NCBI RefSeq assembly: GCF_030814475.1
Contig: NZ_JAUSVF010000001.1
Coordinates: 2,734,001 to 2,798,000, forward strand
From: Pararhizobium capsulatum DSM 1112
GTDB lineage: Bacteria > Pseudomonadota > Alphaproteobacteria > Rhizobiales > Rhizobiaceae
Direction: 5' to 3'
DNA length: 64,000 bases
Below the pieces are notes generated by a model. That model saw only the letters and a list, made by a program, of their open reading frames with translations, made no database searches and was not told the DNA's origin. Of the stretch, positions 45,524 to 53,501 are shown one piece after another. The first letter of the stretch is position 1; each line of letters opens with the position of its first letter. A program made the translations under genes and the position numbers.

Positions 45524-45552
45524 AAAAGGCCTGCGTCGCTGCGCGGCCTTTT
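45524..45552. terminator. Bidirectional terminator between the NTF2-like gene and the chemoreceptor gene
   Basis: AAAAGGCC and GGCCTTTT, with GCG/CGC pairing inside, form the stem; A-run and T-run arms serve both strands. It lies 13 bp after the NTF2-like gene and 27 bp after the convergent chemoreceptor gene. Confidence 0.88.
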
Positions 45553-45579
45553 CGCTTTGCAAACGATCGAAGCAGCTAT

Positions 45580-48117
45580 TTAAGCAGCATAGCTCCGGCC
45601 ATAGCCCACCGGCTGAACCCGCGTTCCCGTCTTGAACCGTTCGATCTTCTCGTTGAGCGTATCGACCTGCTGGCGCAGGCCGTGGATTTCGGCCGTGTTT
45701 TCCTCGACCATCGCAGCATTCTGCTGGGTCAGCAGTTCGACTTCATGAACCGCCTGGTTGACTTCGTTGAGCCCGCGATACTGGTCTGCAGCAGCGGCCT
45801 CGATGTTGCTCACCAGCTGGTGGATCGTCGAGATATGGTCGTTGATGACGGTCAGCGCATTGCCGGTCTCCTGAACCAGCTCGACGCCGCCTCGCACCTG
45901 CCGGGCACTGTCGGAAATCAGGCCCTTGATCTCGCGGGCAGCACCGGCGCAGCGCTGCGCCAGTTCGCGAACTTCCTGCGCAACCACGGCAAAGCCGCGC
46001 CCCGCCTCACCGGCACGGGCCGCCTCGACGCCGGCGTTCAGTGCCAGCAGGTTGGTCTGGAAGGCGATTTCGTCGATCACGCCGATGATCGTGCTGATCT
46101 TTTCGGATGAGCGATTGATCGCCGCCATCGCCTCGATCGCCTTGCTGACGACCTCGCCCGAGTGACGCGCATAACTATGGGTTTCGTCAACAGATACCGT
46201 CGTCTTGCGCGCGCTTTCGGCGGTCGAGCGAACGATCTCGGTAAGCTGGCGCAGCGCCCGTGAGCTTTCCTCAAGGGCGGCGGCCTGCTGCTCGGTACGA
46301 CGGGCGAGATCGTCGGCGGAGGCCGAAAGATTGCCCGTACCACCGGTAATTTCGCCAGTGACGATACGAACATCCGTCAGCGTCGCACGCAGCGCTTCCA
46401 CGGCGTTGTTGTACGTACGAGCCATCATCACGTAGTCCGCGCCCAGATCCTCCGCCATGCCGGCTTCAAGATTGCCGTCGGCAAGCTGGCCAAGCACGTC
46501 GGAGAGTGCGTTCAAAGCCTCGATCTGTTCGGCTTCGATCCGTGCACGTTCGCGGCTGCGCTTGGCCTCCTCTTCGGCTGAAAGCACGCGTGCTGCCTCG
46601 GCTTCTTGCTCAAGGCGAACGTTCTCGACAGCATTGTCTCGGAAGACGGCGACCGAGCGCACCATGTCGCCGATTTCGTCGCCGCGGTTGCGGCCCTCAA
46701 TGGCAACTTCGAGATCGCCATTGGCAAGGCGGGTCATGACTTCGGTCACGCGCTTCAGCGGACCGCGCAGGGTTTCGACCAACATCAAACCGCCGATGAT
46801 CGCGAGCAACGTACCGGCCACCATGGCGATGATCGAGACATTGGCCGAACGCTGGCTGTCCTTCTTGCCCGCTTCCTGTGCATTGCTGACGAAGCTTTCG
46901 AGCGTCTGGCTGGCGATAGCAACGAGATCGAAGGCTTCGGTCTTGCCGCCCTGCCAGCGCTCGCCGACGTCGATCAGCTGGGCAGAACCCGTGCCGATAT
47001 TGGCGAGCGAAGGCGCAAGCTTGTCGGAGAGATCACGCAGTGCAGCGTTCTTGGCGCCAAGCTGGGAAAGTTTTCTTGCGGTTGCCTTCACCGCGGCGAT
47101 ATCGTCGGTTACGTGTCGACGGCTTTTGGCATCCAGCGCGCGGTGCAATTCGCTGATATGAAAGCGGGTCATGTCTAGACCCTTGAAGGTGTCGTTCATC
47201 AGCGAAATCAGCGTCTTCAGCGTGGTCACTTCGGCGTCCATGCCGACGAATCGCTTGGCAGCAGTGTCTGAGTTGACGGCGGCCTGCTTGGCAAAATCCG
47301 CTTCGAACTTGCTGAGCTTGCTGAGGGCAGGAATGAACTCGAGCTTCTTGGCTTCGTTGTCTTCGGCGCTTTTAAGCACGTCGCTGATCTTCTGCACTTC
47401 GGTCTTCAGCGCCTTGATCTGCTCCTGCACCTTCGGTGAAGCGATATGTTCGGCTTCCTCGATCTGCTTGAGAAGATGCGGCAGGAACGTGATGGCGGCA
47501 CTGACCTTGGCATCGGCGGTCGCGCCGAGCGTCACAGGCAGACGGAATTTCTTGGTGCGTTCGGCAAGCCCCTGATAGGCGGCGGCATCGAACAGAAGTG
47601 CCTTGGCAAAGGCTTCCTTGTCATCCGATTCCTTGCGGATGATATCGACCTGACGATACGCGGCAGTTCCCTGCGCGGTCATGTCGGCCATTGCCGCCTC
47701 AAGAGAGGCCGTGACAACGTCGCGTTCGGTCTTGATCGCCCAGAGCTTTTCGGCCCGTGCAAGCATGGCCGGGCCAAGCGCCACCACCGGCTCGATCTTT
47801 GCCTTGTCAGCGCTTTCGACGAGCAGGCCGTTCAGCCGCTCGATACCAGCTTCCTGATCGGCGATCCGCGCCTTCAACTCATTGAGACTTTCACTCGTCG
47901 TCCGATCGGCAAACGTCTGCAAACCACTGCGCAACGCCTGGAAATCAGAGAGATTGTTGATGGTCTCGCGCGTGACCGTCATGTGGCCGTTCAGCGTGCT
48001 GGCCGTGAAATAGCCGACGAGACCTATACCCGCGATCAGGGCGACGAGGGGCACGACAAACAGCAGGACCTTTGTAACGATGCGCAGACGCTGCAGCGAA
48101 CGATCGATCAGGGACAT
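45580..48117 (-). CDS. Methyl-accepting chemotaxis protein
   Basis: An 845-aa chemoreceptor. Helix 1 at about 16-38, a very long periplasmic helical sensor (about 39-424), helix 2 at about 425-447 ([24 protein letters not shown]), a HAMP domain to about 500, a second HAMP-like linker to about 585, and the signalling hairpin with [39 protein letters not shown] at about 682-720. No C-terminal NWETF-type CheR tether. I start at the ATG at 48117 ([10 protein letters not shown]) with GGAG 8 nt upstream; the frame is open 34 codons further. The sensor's ligand is unknown. It signals to CheA. Confidence 0.95.
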   Translation of the reverse strand: MSLIDRSLQRLRIVTKVLLFVVPLVALIAGIGLVGYFTASTLNGHMTVTRETINNLSDFQALRSGLQTFADRTTSESLNELKARIADQEAGIERLNGLLVESADKAKIEPVVALGPAMLARAEKLWAIKTERDVVTASLEAAMADMTAQGTAAYRQVDIIRKESDDKEAFAKALLFDAAAYQGLAERTKKFRLPVTLGATADAKVSAAITFLPHLLKQIEEAEHIASPKVQEQIKALKTEVQKISDVLKSAEDNEAKKLEFIPALSKLSKFEADFAKQAAVNSDTAAKRFVGMDAEVTTLKTLISLMNDTFKGLDMTRFHISELHRALDAKSRRHVTDDIAAVKATARKLSQLGAKNAALRDLSDKLAPSLANIGTGSAQLIDVGERWQGGKTEAFDLVAIASQTLESFVSNAQEAGKKDSQRSANVSIIAMVAGTLLAIIGGLMLVETLRGPLKRVTEVMTRLANGDLEVAIEGRNRGDEIGDMVRSVAVFRDNAVENVRLEQEAEAARVLSAEEEAKRSRERARIEAEQIEALNALSDVLGQLADGNLEAGMAEDLGADYVMMARTYNNAVEALRATLTDVRIVTGEITGGTGNLSASADDLARRTEQQAAALEESSRALRQLTEIVRSTAESARKTTVSVDETHSYARHSGEVVSKAIEAMAAINRSSEKISTIIGVIDEIAFQTNLLALNAGVEAARAGEAGRGFAVVAQEVRELAQRCAGAAREIKGLISDSARQVRGGVELVQETGNALTVINDHISTIHQLVSNIEAAAADQYRGLNEVNQAVHEVELLTQQNAAMVEENTAEIHGLRQQVDTLNEKIERFKTGTRVQPVGYGRSYAA

Positions 48118-48561
48118 TCCAAACTCCATCTTTGGCAAACCGGACATTCCCGCCGGCCGCGTCAAGGACGGGCCTTGCGACCGATGCACGGGCGGGTGCG
48201 CGGTCTTTCTCGTGAGCAACGTCGGGGAAGTCGACTAACCCTACGTCAACCAGAATCGCATCATGCGACACCAAAGCGGAGTACCGCGACGATAGGTGTT
48301 GATACTTAATATTGTCTCAATAAAACCGGGACCTTAACCGCGAAAGTACAGGGCTTTCAAAGCAATGGTTCTTGGTTCTGTAGTCAAATCAGCAGCCTAA
48401 ACTTTCACCTGTCTGCCTCGAAATGAAACAGGGTAGAATTCGCGGTTGCACAAAACGGATGCCGGTGCTTTACAGATATGCAACGTCGCCGCGTGCAAGC
48501 ATCGGCCATGTAGTCCACAAGCAGCTCAGCGGATGCCGGCAGTGCCGGCCAGGAATTGGAA
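48118..48561. other. Divergent intergenic region between the chemoreceptor and DMT transporter genes
   Basis: 444 bp without a supported gene. The first 100 bp is an open extension of the receptor frame; the part near 48290-48350 is AT-richer and is the best candidate for the receptor promoter. A long minus-strand frame entering from the right is the shadow of the DMT and mobA genes. Confidence 0.5.
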
Positions 48562-49455
48562 ATGCAATCTTCGGCGAATTTGCGCGGCGCAATTTTCATG
48601 TGCCTCGCCATGGCTGGCTTTACCGTCAACGATGCCCTGGTGAAATCGGTTACCGGCGTCATGAATGCGGGCCAGATCATGCTCGTGCGGGGCGCGATGA
48701 CCTCCGTTCTGGTCCTCTTGCTGGCGCGCCATTTCGGCGCCTTCCGTTCCCTTCGCCTTCTGCTCAGCCCGATCATTGCGCTTCGCATCGTCGCGGAGGT
48801 GATTGCGTCCATCACCTATATTTCGGCGCTCGGCGAAATGCCGCTCGCCAATGCCTCGTCGATCCTGCAGGCGCTGCCCCTGGCCGTCACCTTGGGCGCC
48901 GCTCTTTTCCTGTCGGAGCCTGTCGGCTGGCGGCGCTGGCTCGCCATTCTCGCGGGCTTCGTCGGCGTCCTCATCATTCTGCGCCCAGGTCCTGAAGGTT
49001 TTACATCCGCAGCAGTCGCCGTCATCGCCTCGGTGGTCGCAGCTGCCACCCGTGACCTCTCCACTCGCCGCATCGCCGCCGACATCCCATCGCTCTTCAT
49101 CTCCGCGACAACCGCGGTCATCATCACGCTCACCGGTGCAGTGCTTGTCCTGCCGCTTGGTGGCTGGCAGCCGATGACCGGGACCTCGGTGCTTCACCTT
49201 GCCGCCGCAAGCCTGCTGCTGCTCGTCGGATACCAGTGCATCGTGCTTGCCATGCGCCATGGCGAAATCGCCATCATCGCCCCGTTCCGCTATACCAGCC
49301 TGATCTGGTCGATCGGTATCGGCGTCCTGTTCTTTTCCGAATCCCCTGACATCTGGACGATGATCGGCGTCGGTATCATCATCGCCTCCGGCCTTTACGC
49401 CTTTGCCCGCGAAAACAGCCGCAGGCTTGCTGCGCGGCGCCTTTCGGGCGAATAA
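48562..49455 (+). CDS. EamA/DMT-family transporter
   Basis: A 297-aa protein with ten predicted helices in two EamA halves: FMCLAMAGFTVNDALVKSVTG opens the first, and VAVIASVVAAATRDLSTRRI the second; APFRYTSLIWSIGIGVLFFSE and TMIGVGIIIASGLYAFARE close it. The family exports metabolites such as amino acids; the substrate is unknown. I start at the ATG at 48562 with AGGAATTGG ahead, six bases inside the TTG-initiated frame. mobA follows after 25 bp, so all three genes to mobB may form one transcript. Confidence 0.9.
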   Translation: MQSSANLRGAIFMCLAMAGFTVNDALVKSVTGVMNAGQIMLVRGAMTSVLVLLLARHFGAFRSLRLLLSPIIALRIVAEVIASITYISALGEMPLANASSILQALPLAVTLGAALFLSEPVGWRRWLAILAGFVGVLIILRPGPEGFTSAAVAVIASVVAAATRDLSTRRIAADIPSLFISATTAVIITLTGAVLVLPLGGWQPMTGTSVLHLAAASLLLLVGYQCIVLAMRHGEIAIIAPFRYTSLIWSIGIGVLFFSESPDIWTMIGVGIIIASGLYAFARENSRRLAARRLSGE

Positions 49456-49480
49456 GCACGGGATCGCCGTAAGGATACCA

Positions 49481-50122
49481 ATGCAGGAAGAAACCAGCCT
49501 CATCAAACCACCAGGCTTCATTCTCGCAGGCGGCCTCTCCTCCCGTATGGGAAGCCCCAAGGCGCTGGCCATCCTCGGCGGCGAAACGCTGCTCGCCCGC
49601 GCCGCCAACCGTCTGGCGCCACAGGTGAGCGCTCTGCACCTGAACTGGAACGGCCCGATCCCGGCGGAAGGCCTTTGCGGGTTCTCTCCAGTCCCCGACG
49701 AGATCGGCGGCCATGCCGGCCCGCTCGCCGGCATCCTCACGGCGATGAGGCACATAGCGCGCATCGATCCGGCCACGTCCCACGTCGTCACCGTTCCGAT
49801 CGACGCGCCGTTCTTCCCGCTGGACCTCGTGGCAAGGCTAAAGGCGGCTATACGCTCAGAGGAGGACATTGCCATCGCCTTTTCGGAAGGTAACATGCAT
49901 CCTGTCTTCGGGCTCTGGCCCGTCGTGATCGCGGATGACCTTGAGAATTTCCTTGGTAACGACGACAAGCGGCGCGTACGGGCTTTCATTGCTCGACACC
50001 CCATGATCGCCGTAAACTTCGATCCGCCAGAAGAGACCGATAGCCCGCTCAGGCCGTTCCTCAATCTGAATACGCCGGAGGAACTGGCATGGGCAGGGCA
50101 GATGCTGCCAAACCAGGGATAG
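49481..50122 (+). CDS. mobA: Molybdenum cofactor guanylyltransferase
   Basis: A 213-aa MobA. The nucleotidyltransferase signature is GFILAGGLSSRMGSPKAL at residues 12-29, followed by GGHAGPLAGILTAM and VVTVPIDAPFFPLDLV (the metal-binding Asp region). It attaches GMP to molybdopterin to form the MGD cofactor of many molybdoenzymes. The start is the ATG at 49481 with AAGGATA upstream; a longer frame overlaps the DMT gene and is rejected. mobB follows after 7 bp. Confidence 0.94.
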   Translation: MQEETSLIKPPGFILAGGLSSRMGSPKALAILGGETLLARAANRLAPQVSALHLNWNGPIPAEGLCGFSPVPDEIGGHAGPLAGILTAMRHIARIDPATSHVVTVPIDAPFFPLDLVARLKAAIRSEEDIAIAFSEGNMHPVFGLWPVVIADDLENFLGNDDKRRVRAFIARHPMIAVNFDPPEETDSPLRPFLNLNTPEELAWAGQMLPNQG

Positions 50123-50129
50123 CGCCACG

Positions 50130-50645
50130 ATGACGACACCAAAGATTTTCGGAATCGCCGGCTGGAAGAATTCCGGCAAGACCGGCCTTGCCGTCCGCCT
50201 CGTTACGGAACTCACCCGCCGTGGTTACCGCGTTTCGACCATCAAGCACGCCCATCACGATTTCGATATCGACAAGGTCGGCGCCGACAGCTACCGCCAC
50301 CGTCAGGCCGGCGCCCATGAGGTAACTATCGTCTCCGGCACCCGCTATGCCATCATGCACGAACTGCGCGGCGCGCCCGAGCCGAGCTTTGCAGAAATCC
50401 TCGCCCGCCTCGCTCCTTGCGATCTCGTCTTGATCGAGGGCTACAAACGCGAGCCGATCCCCAAGATCGAAGCCCGCCGCCTGGAAGCCGCCAACCGCGA
50501 ACCGCTGGCTCCCACCGACCCCCATATCCTCGCCATCGCTGCCGATCATAAGATCAGCGACACCAATCTCGAGATCTTCGATCTCGACGACACAGTGACC
50601 ATCGCCGATTTCGTGGAGCGCGTGACCGGGCTTAAGTCGGCATAA
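50130..50645 (+). CDS. mobB: Molybdopterin-guanine dinucleotide biosynthesis protein B
   Basis: A 171-aa GTPase-like protein with P-loop GIAGWKNSGKTGLAVRL, STIKHAHHDFDIDKVGADSYRHRQAGA and LVLIEGYKREPIPKIE, the MobB signatures. MobB assists MobA in guanylating molybdopterin. It starts 7 bp after mobA, so they are translationally close partners. The IS element is inserted 117 bp after its stop. Confidence 0.94.
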   Translation: MTTPKIFGIAGWKNSGKTGLAVRLVTELTRRGYRVSTIKHAHHDFDIDKVGADSYRHRQAGAHEVTIVSGTRYAIMHELRGAPEPSFAEILARLAPCDLVLIEGYKREPIPKIEARRLEAANREPLAPTDPHILAIAADHKISDTNLEIFDLDDTVTIADFVERVTGLKSA

Positions 50646-50758
50646 CCTGCCGAAGCGGTAAAAGGACGCGCAAACTCTTGGTCTATAGAGGAGACGCCCG
50701 CCGTCGCGATGAAATCCAACCAGCAACGCAATCAAATGCATCCCGTGGACTCTCACCC

Positions 50759-50783
50759 TTAACAGGATGCGGAAAAAGGCGCT
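50759..50783. repeat. Left end of the IS element: TTAA target duplication and left inverted repeat
   Basis: TTAA at 50759-50762 is followed by the left terminal repeat CAGGATGCGGAAAAAGGCGCT (50763-50782 plus one base). The right end carries the matching repeat in reverse with two mismatches and a one-base gap. Confidence 0.85.
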
Positions 50784-52103
50784 TGCTGCGAGCGGACTGC
50801 CGTGATTCCATGCCCGAGTGATTGGCCGGCAGGAGCAGGACATGCGGGGCAGTGATATCCAGACGGCGGGTCTGTTTTCTTATGTGAGCTGCGAAGCACG
50901 CGTTCCGACAAGCCATCCGCTGCGGGCAATCCGCGCGATTGTCGACGAGGCACTGGAAGTTCTGTCGCCTGATTTCGAGGCGATGTATTCAGCGATCGGC
51001 CGCCCGTCGATCCCGCCGGAGAAGCTTCTGCGCGCCCTGTTGTTGCAGGCTTTCTACACGATCCGCTCGGAGCGCCAGCTCATGGAGCAGATGGACTACA
51101 ATCTGTTGTTCCGATAGTTCGTCGGCTTGTCGATGGACGCGCCGATCTGGGACGTCACCGTGTTCACCAAGAACCGTGAGCGGCTCCTGGCTGGCGACAT
51201 CGCCGCCAAGTTCCTGGCCGCATTGCTGAGCCAGCCGCGAGTTAAGGCTCTCTTGTCAGACGAGCACTTCTCGGTGGACGGCACCTTGATCGAAGCCTGG
51301 GCCAGCATGAAGAGCTTCAAGCCCAAGGACGAGACTGATGGTGACGGTGATGACAACAACGGCTCCGGCGCTGACGCGAACAAGCCCGCAAAGGCTACGG
51401 CACGCAACCCTGAGCGGGATTTCCACGGCGAGAAGCGCAGCAACGCAACTCACGCGTCGACCACCGACCCGGATGCCAGGCTTTACAAGAAGGCCCGTGG
51501 GCAGGCGGCCAAGCTTTGCCACATGGGCCACGTCACCCTGGAAAACCGCAACGGGCTGGTTGTCGACGCCACGCTGACCCATGCGACAGGAACCGCAGAG
51601 CGCGAGGCTGCACTGGATATGGTGGGCCGCATGGATGGTCGTCATCGCATCACATTGGCTGCAGACAAAGCCTACGATACGGCAGACTTCGTTGCCGCCT
51701 TGCGGGATATCAAGGTGACGCCACACGTTGCTCAGAACACGGCGAACCGACGCTCAACCATCGATGGTCGTACCACCCATCACCCCGGCTACGCTGTCAG
51801 TCAGCGCATCCGAAAACGCATCGAAGAGGTATTCGGCTGGGCCAAGACCAGCGGCGGAATGCGCAAGACCCGCCATCGCGGAAAGGATCGCGTCGGTTGG
51901 ATGTTCACCCTGACAGCGACGGCTTATAATCTGGTGAGGCTGCCAAAGCTGCTGACGACGGCATAATCGCGCCCGCAATCCGCCGAGACAGGGCGGATGA
52001 CGACAAAAGGACCGAAAAGGCCGCTGAAAAAGCCTCATCCCCGCTCGTCTTCGAACCGTCTAGCGAGGATCGGTAGAAAAATTAGCGCTATTTCCGCAAC
52101 CTG
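50763..52103 (+). mobile_element. IS5-family insertion sequence, 1341 bp, transposase interrupted
   Basis: The ends are defined by imperfect inverted repeats: CAGGATGCGGAAA... at the left and, on the opposite strand, CAGGTTGCGGAAATAGCGCT at the right. They are flanked by TTAA on both sides (50759-50762 and 52104-52107), which fits the YTAR duplication of IS5-group elements. Restoring the target gives CCTTAAGG, itself a palindrome. The single transposase gene (50842-51966) has one in-frame TAG. The ends look intact, so another copy could still move it in trans. It is inserted between mobB and the GNAT gene. Confidence 0.88.
50842..51966 (+). pseudogene. IS5-family transposase interrupted by a TAG codon
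   Basis: The two visible open frames (to 51117 and from 51127) are in the same phase and together form one 375-codon transposase with a single TAG at 51115-51117. The first part starts MRGSDIQTAGLFSYVS (AGGAGCAGGAC upstream) and has the N-terminal domain RPSIPPEKLLRALLLQAFYT. The second has the catalytic acids: D in FSVDGTLIEAW, D in LAADKAYDTADF, E in KRIEEVFGWAKT. The junction reads NLLFR-stop-FVGLSMD, where the family has NLLFRWFVGL, so TGG (Trp) has become TAG. Without suppression the product lacks all catalytic residues. An internal start at 51133 could give a domain without the N-terminus. Confidence 0.9.
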
Positions 52104-52107
52104 TTAA
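52084..52107. repeat. Right end of the IS element: right inverted repeat and TTAA
   Basis: AGCGCTATTTCCGCAACCTG (52084-52103) is the inverted partner of the left end, followed by TTAA at 52104-52107. The CC before the left TTAA and GG after the right one are the original target flanks. Confidence 0.85.
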
Positions 52108-52152
52108 GGCCGGTTAGGCTCCGCGAGATCGTATCCAGCGATGGTGGGAAAA

Positions 52153-52659
52153 ATGGAACTCCTTGTTCGTCGCCTGAGCAGCCAGGACGTAGAGGTCTTT
52201 AAGGACCTCCGGCGAGAAGGTTTGATATTGGAGCCCGCAAATTTCGAATCTTCAGCGGAGGAAGAGGCCACTATTGATGACGAGGAATGGAGCGCCCGAT
52301 TGTCACGCGGGGGTACTTTTGGTGTGTTCGATGCCGACGAGCTTGTTGGCATCGCCGGTTTCCGTGCCGAATCTGGTGCCAAGACTGCTCACCGCGGACA
52401 CCTTTCCAGTGTCTACGTGCGGCCGAAGGCTCGCGGCAGCGGTGCCGCAGGGCTGCTGATGAAATCGGTGATCGAGGCAGCAAAGCGCGATGTCGCCTTC
52501 CTCTACCTGGTTGTCACTCAGAGCAATGCACGGGCAATTCGCTTCTACGAGAAGCATGGCTTCGCCGCATATGGTCGTGATCCCGGCGGCTTGCTTGTCG
52601 ATGGAACGTTGTACGAAGACTGCCTGATGGTTTTGCAACTGCGCAACCCGATTTGCTGA
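52153..52659 (+). CDS. GNAT-family N-acetyltransferase
   Basis: A 168-aa acetyltransferase: N-terminal LLVRRLSSQDVEVFKDLRREGL, then LVGIAGFRAESGAKTAHRGHLSSVYVRPKARGSGAAGLLMKSVIE, where RPKARGSGAAG is the acetyl-CoA loop, and the C-terminal LVVTQSNARAIRFYEKHGFAAYG. The substrate is unknown. I start at the ATG at 52153 with GGTGGGA upstream; another ATG four codons earlier is possible. The IS right end is only 49 bp before the start, so the native promoter has been displaced or is extremely short. Confidence 0.9.
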   Translation: MELLVRRLSSQDVEVFKDLRREGLILEPANFESSAEEEATIDDEEWSARLSRGGTFGVFDADELVGIAGFRAESGAKTAHRGHLSSVYVRPKARGSGAAGLLMKSVIEAAKRDVAFLYLVVTQSNARAIRFYEKHGFAAYGRDPGGLLVDGTLYEDCLMVLQLRNPIC

Positions 52660-52671
52660 CGCAACAATCTC

Positions 52672-53403
52672 TCAATTCACCGTGCCGTCACTGCCGTCCT
52701 CGGTCGCATCATCGAGCTTGGCGAAGCTGTATCCCTTCGCCTTTAGTGCGAGAATGCCCCGCGCCACGCCCTGCCCTGCAGCATGGGTCGGCTGGTTGAT
52801 ATGGGCGATGATCACGTCGCCGTCGCGCGCTGATCGAAACCGCTTCTCTGCCCCGGCTGCGCCCAGCAGCGAACCATCGTCGCCATTGACGGAATAGCCG
52901 GCGATCCGAAAGCCGAGCATGCGGATTTCGGCGATGGAACTCAGCGTATATTTCGCCGTCGCGCCGCGGTACCAGTGCGGCTCCAGGCCGCGCTCGCGCA
53001 TGGCCGCGGCCCCGCCCTCGACTTCGGCCGCAACAGCCTTCGGGCTGCCGCCAGCAGCGATACCATAGATCAACGCCGGCCGGTCCACCGGCGGAACATG
53101 CATGGCGCCGTGGTTCTCGATTTCGAACAGGTCCGGATGCGCCTTCATAACCGCCAGCGCCGCATCGTTTCGCCTCAGCCAGCGCGCCGTAACGAAGATC
53201 GTTGCCGGAATGGCATTGTCGACCAGCGTCTGCAGGATGCGCATGTCCGTCTGGCCGCTACAGGCATCGAAGGTGAGCGCAACCCGCGGCGCATGCCCTT
53301 TGCCTGAAGGCTGGATCTTCAGCGCAGGCTCCGACAGGCGGCTCGGTGCCGCAGCGGCGGGAAAAGCAGCCGCGAGGGCAACAAGCAGGACAAGCTGTTT
53401 CAT
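52672..53403 (-). CDS. Polysaccharide deacetylase-family secreted protein (NodB homology)
   Basis: A 243-aa exported protein: signal peptide MKQLVLLVALAAAFPAAAA, then the NodB fold. The metal/catalytic boxes are altered or characteristic: RVALTFDACSG replaces the common TFDDGP, IENHGAMH supplies the histidines, HWYRGATAKY the arginine, and DVIIAHINQPTHAAGQGVARGI the last histidine box. The single acidic box residue suggests a specialised or weak deacetylase, as in other rhizobial FDAC-type members. Its acetylated substrate is unknown. Convergent with the GNAT gene, 12 bp apart. Confidence 0.87.
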   Translation of the reverse strand: MKQLVLLVALAAAFPAAAAPSRLSEPALKIQPSGKGHAPRVALTFDACSGQTDMRILQTLVDNAIPATIFVTARWLRRNDAALAVMKAHPDLFEIENHGAMHVPPVDRPALIYGIAAGGSPKAVAAEVEGGAAAMRERGLEPHWYRGATAKYTLSSIAEIRMLGFRIAGYSVNGDDGSLLGAAGAEKRFRSARDGDVIIAHINQPTHAAGQGVARGILALKAKGYSFAKLDDATEDGSDGTVN

Positions 53404-53442
53404 AGCGGCGACACGGGCTCAGCGATGGAAGAAAAACAAAAA

Positions 53443-53466
53443 CAGCCCGGCGAAAAAGCCGGGCTG
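53443..53466 (-). terminator. Terminator of the OmpA-family gene
   Basis: CAGCCCGGC (53443-53451) and GCCGGGCTG (53458-53466) pair around GAAAAA. On the minus strand a T-rich run follows (A-run at 53429-53442 on the plus strand). It lies 35 bp beyond the OmpA-family gene stop. Confidence 0.85.
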
Positions 53467-53501
53467 CATCTGCCTATACCGTTCGGCCGTTTACGACCAG
53501 A

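Noticed and set aside
50708..50762. 17-codon ORF (MKSNQQRNQMHPVDSHP) ending exactly at the IS border
   Set aside because: Too short to support. The same TAA stop would exist without the insertion, because the target site is CCTTAAGG.
51127..51966. Second IS ORF as an independent gene
   Set aside because: It is in the same phase as the upstream ORF and simply continues the transposase after one TAG. There is no ribosome-binding site of its own.
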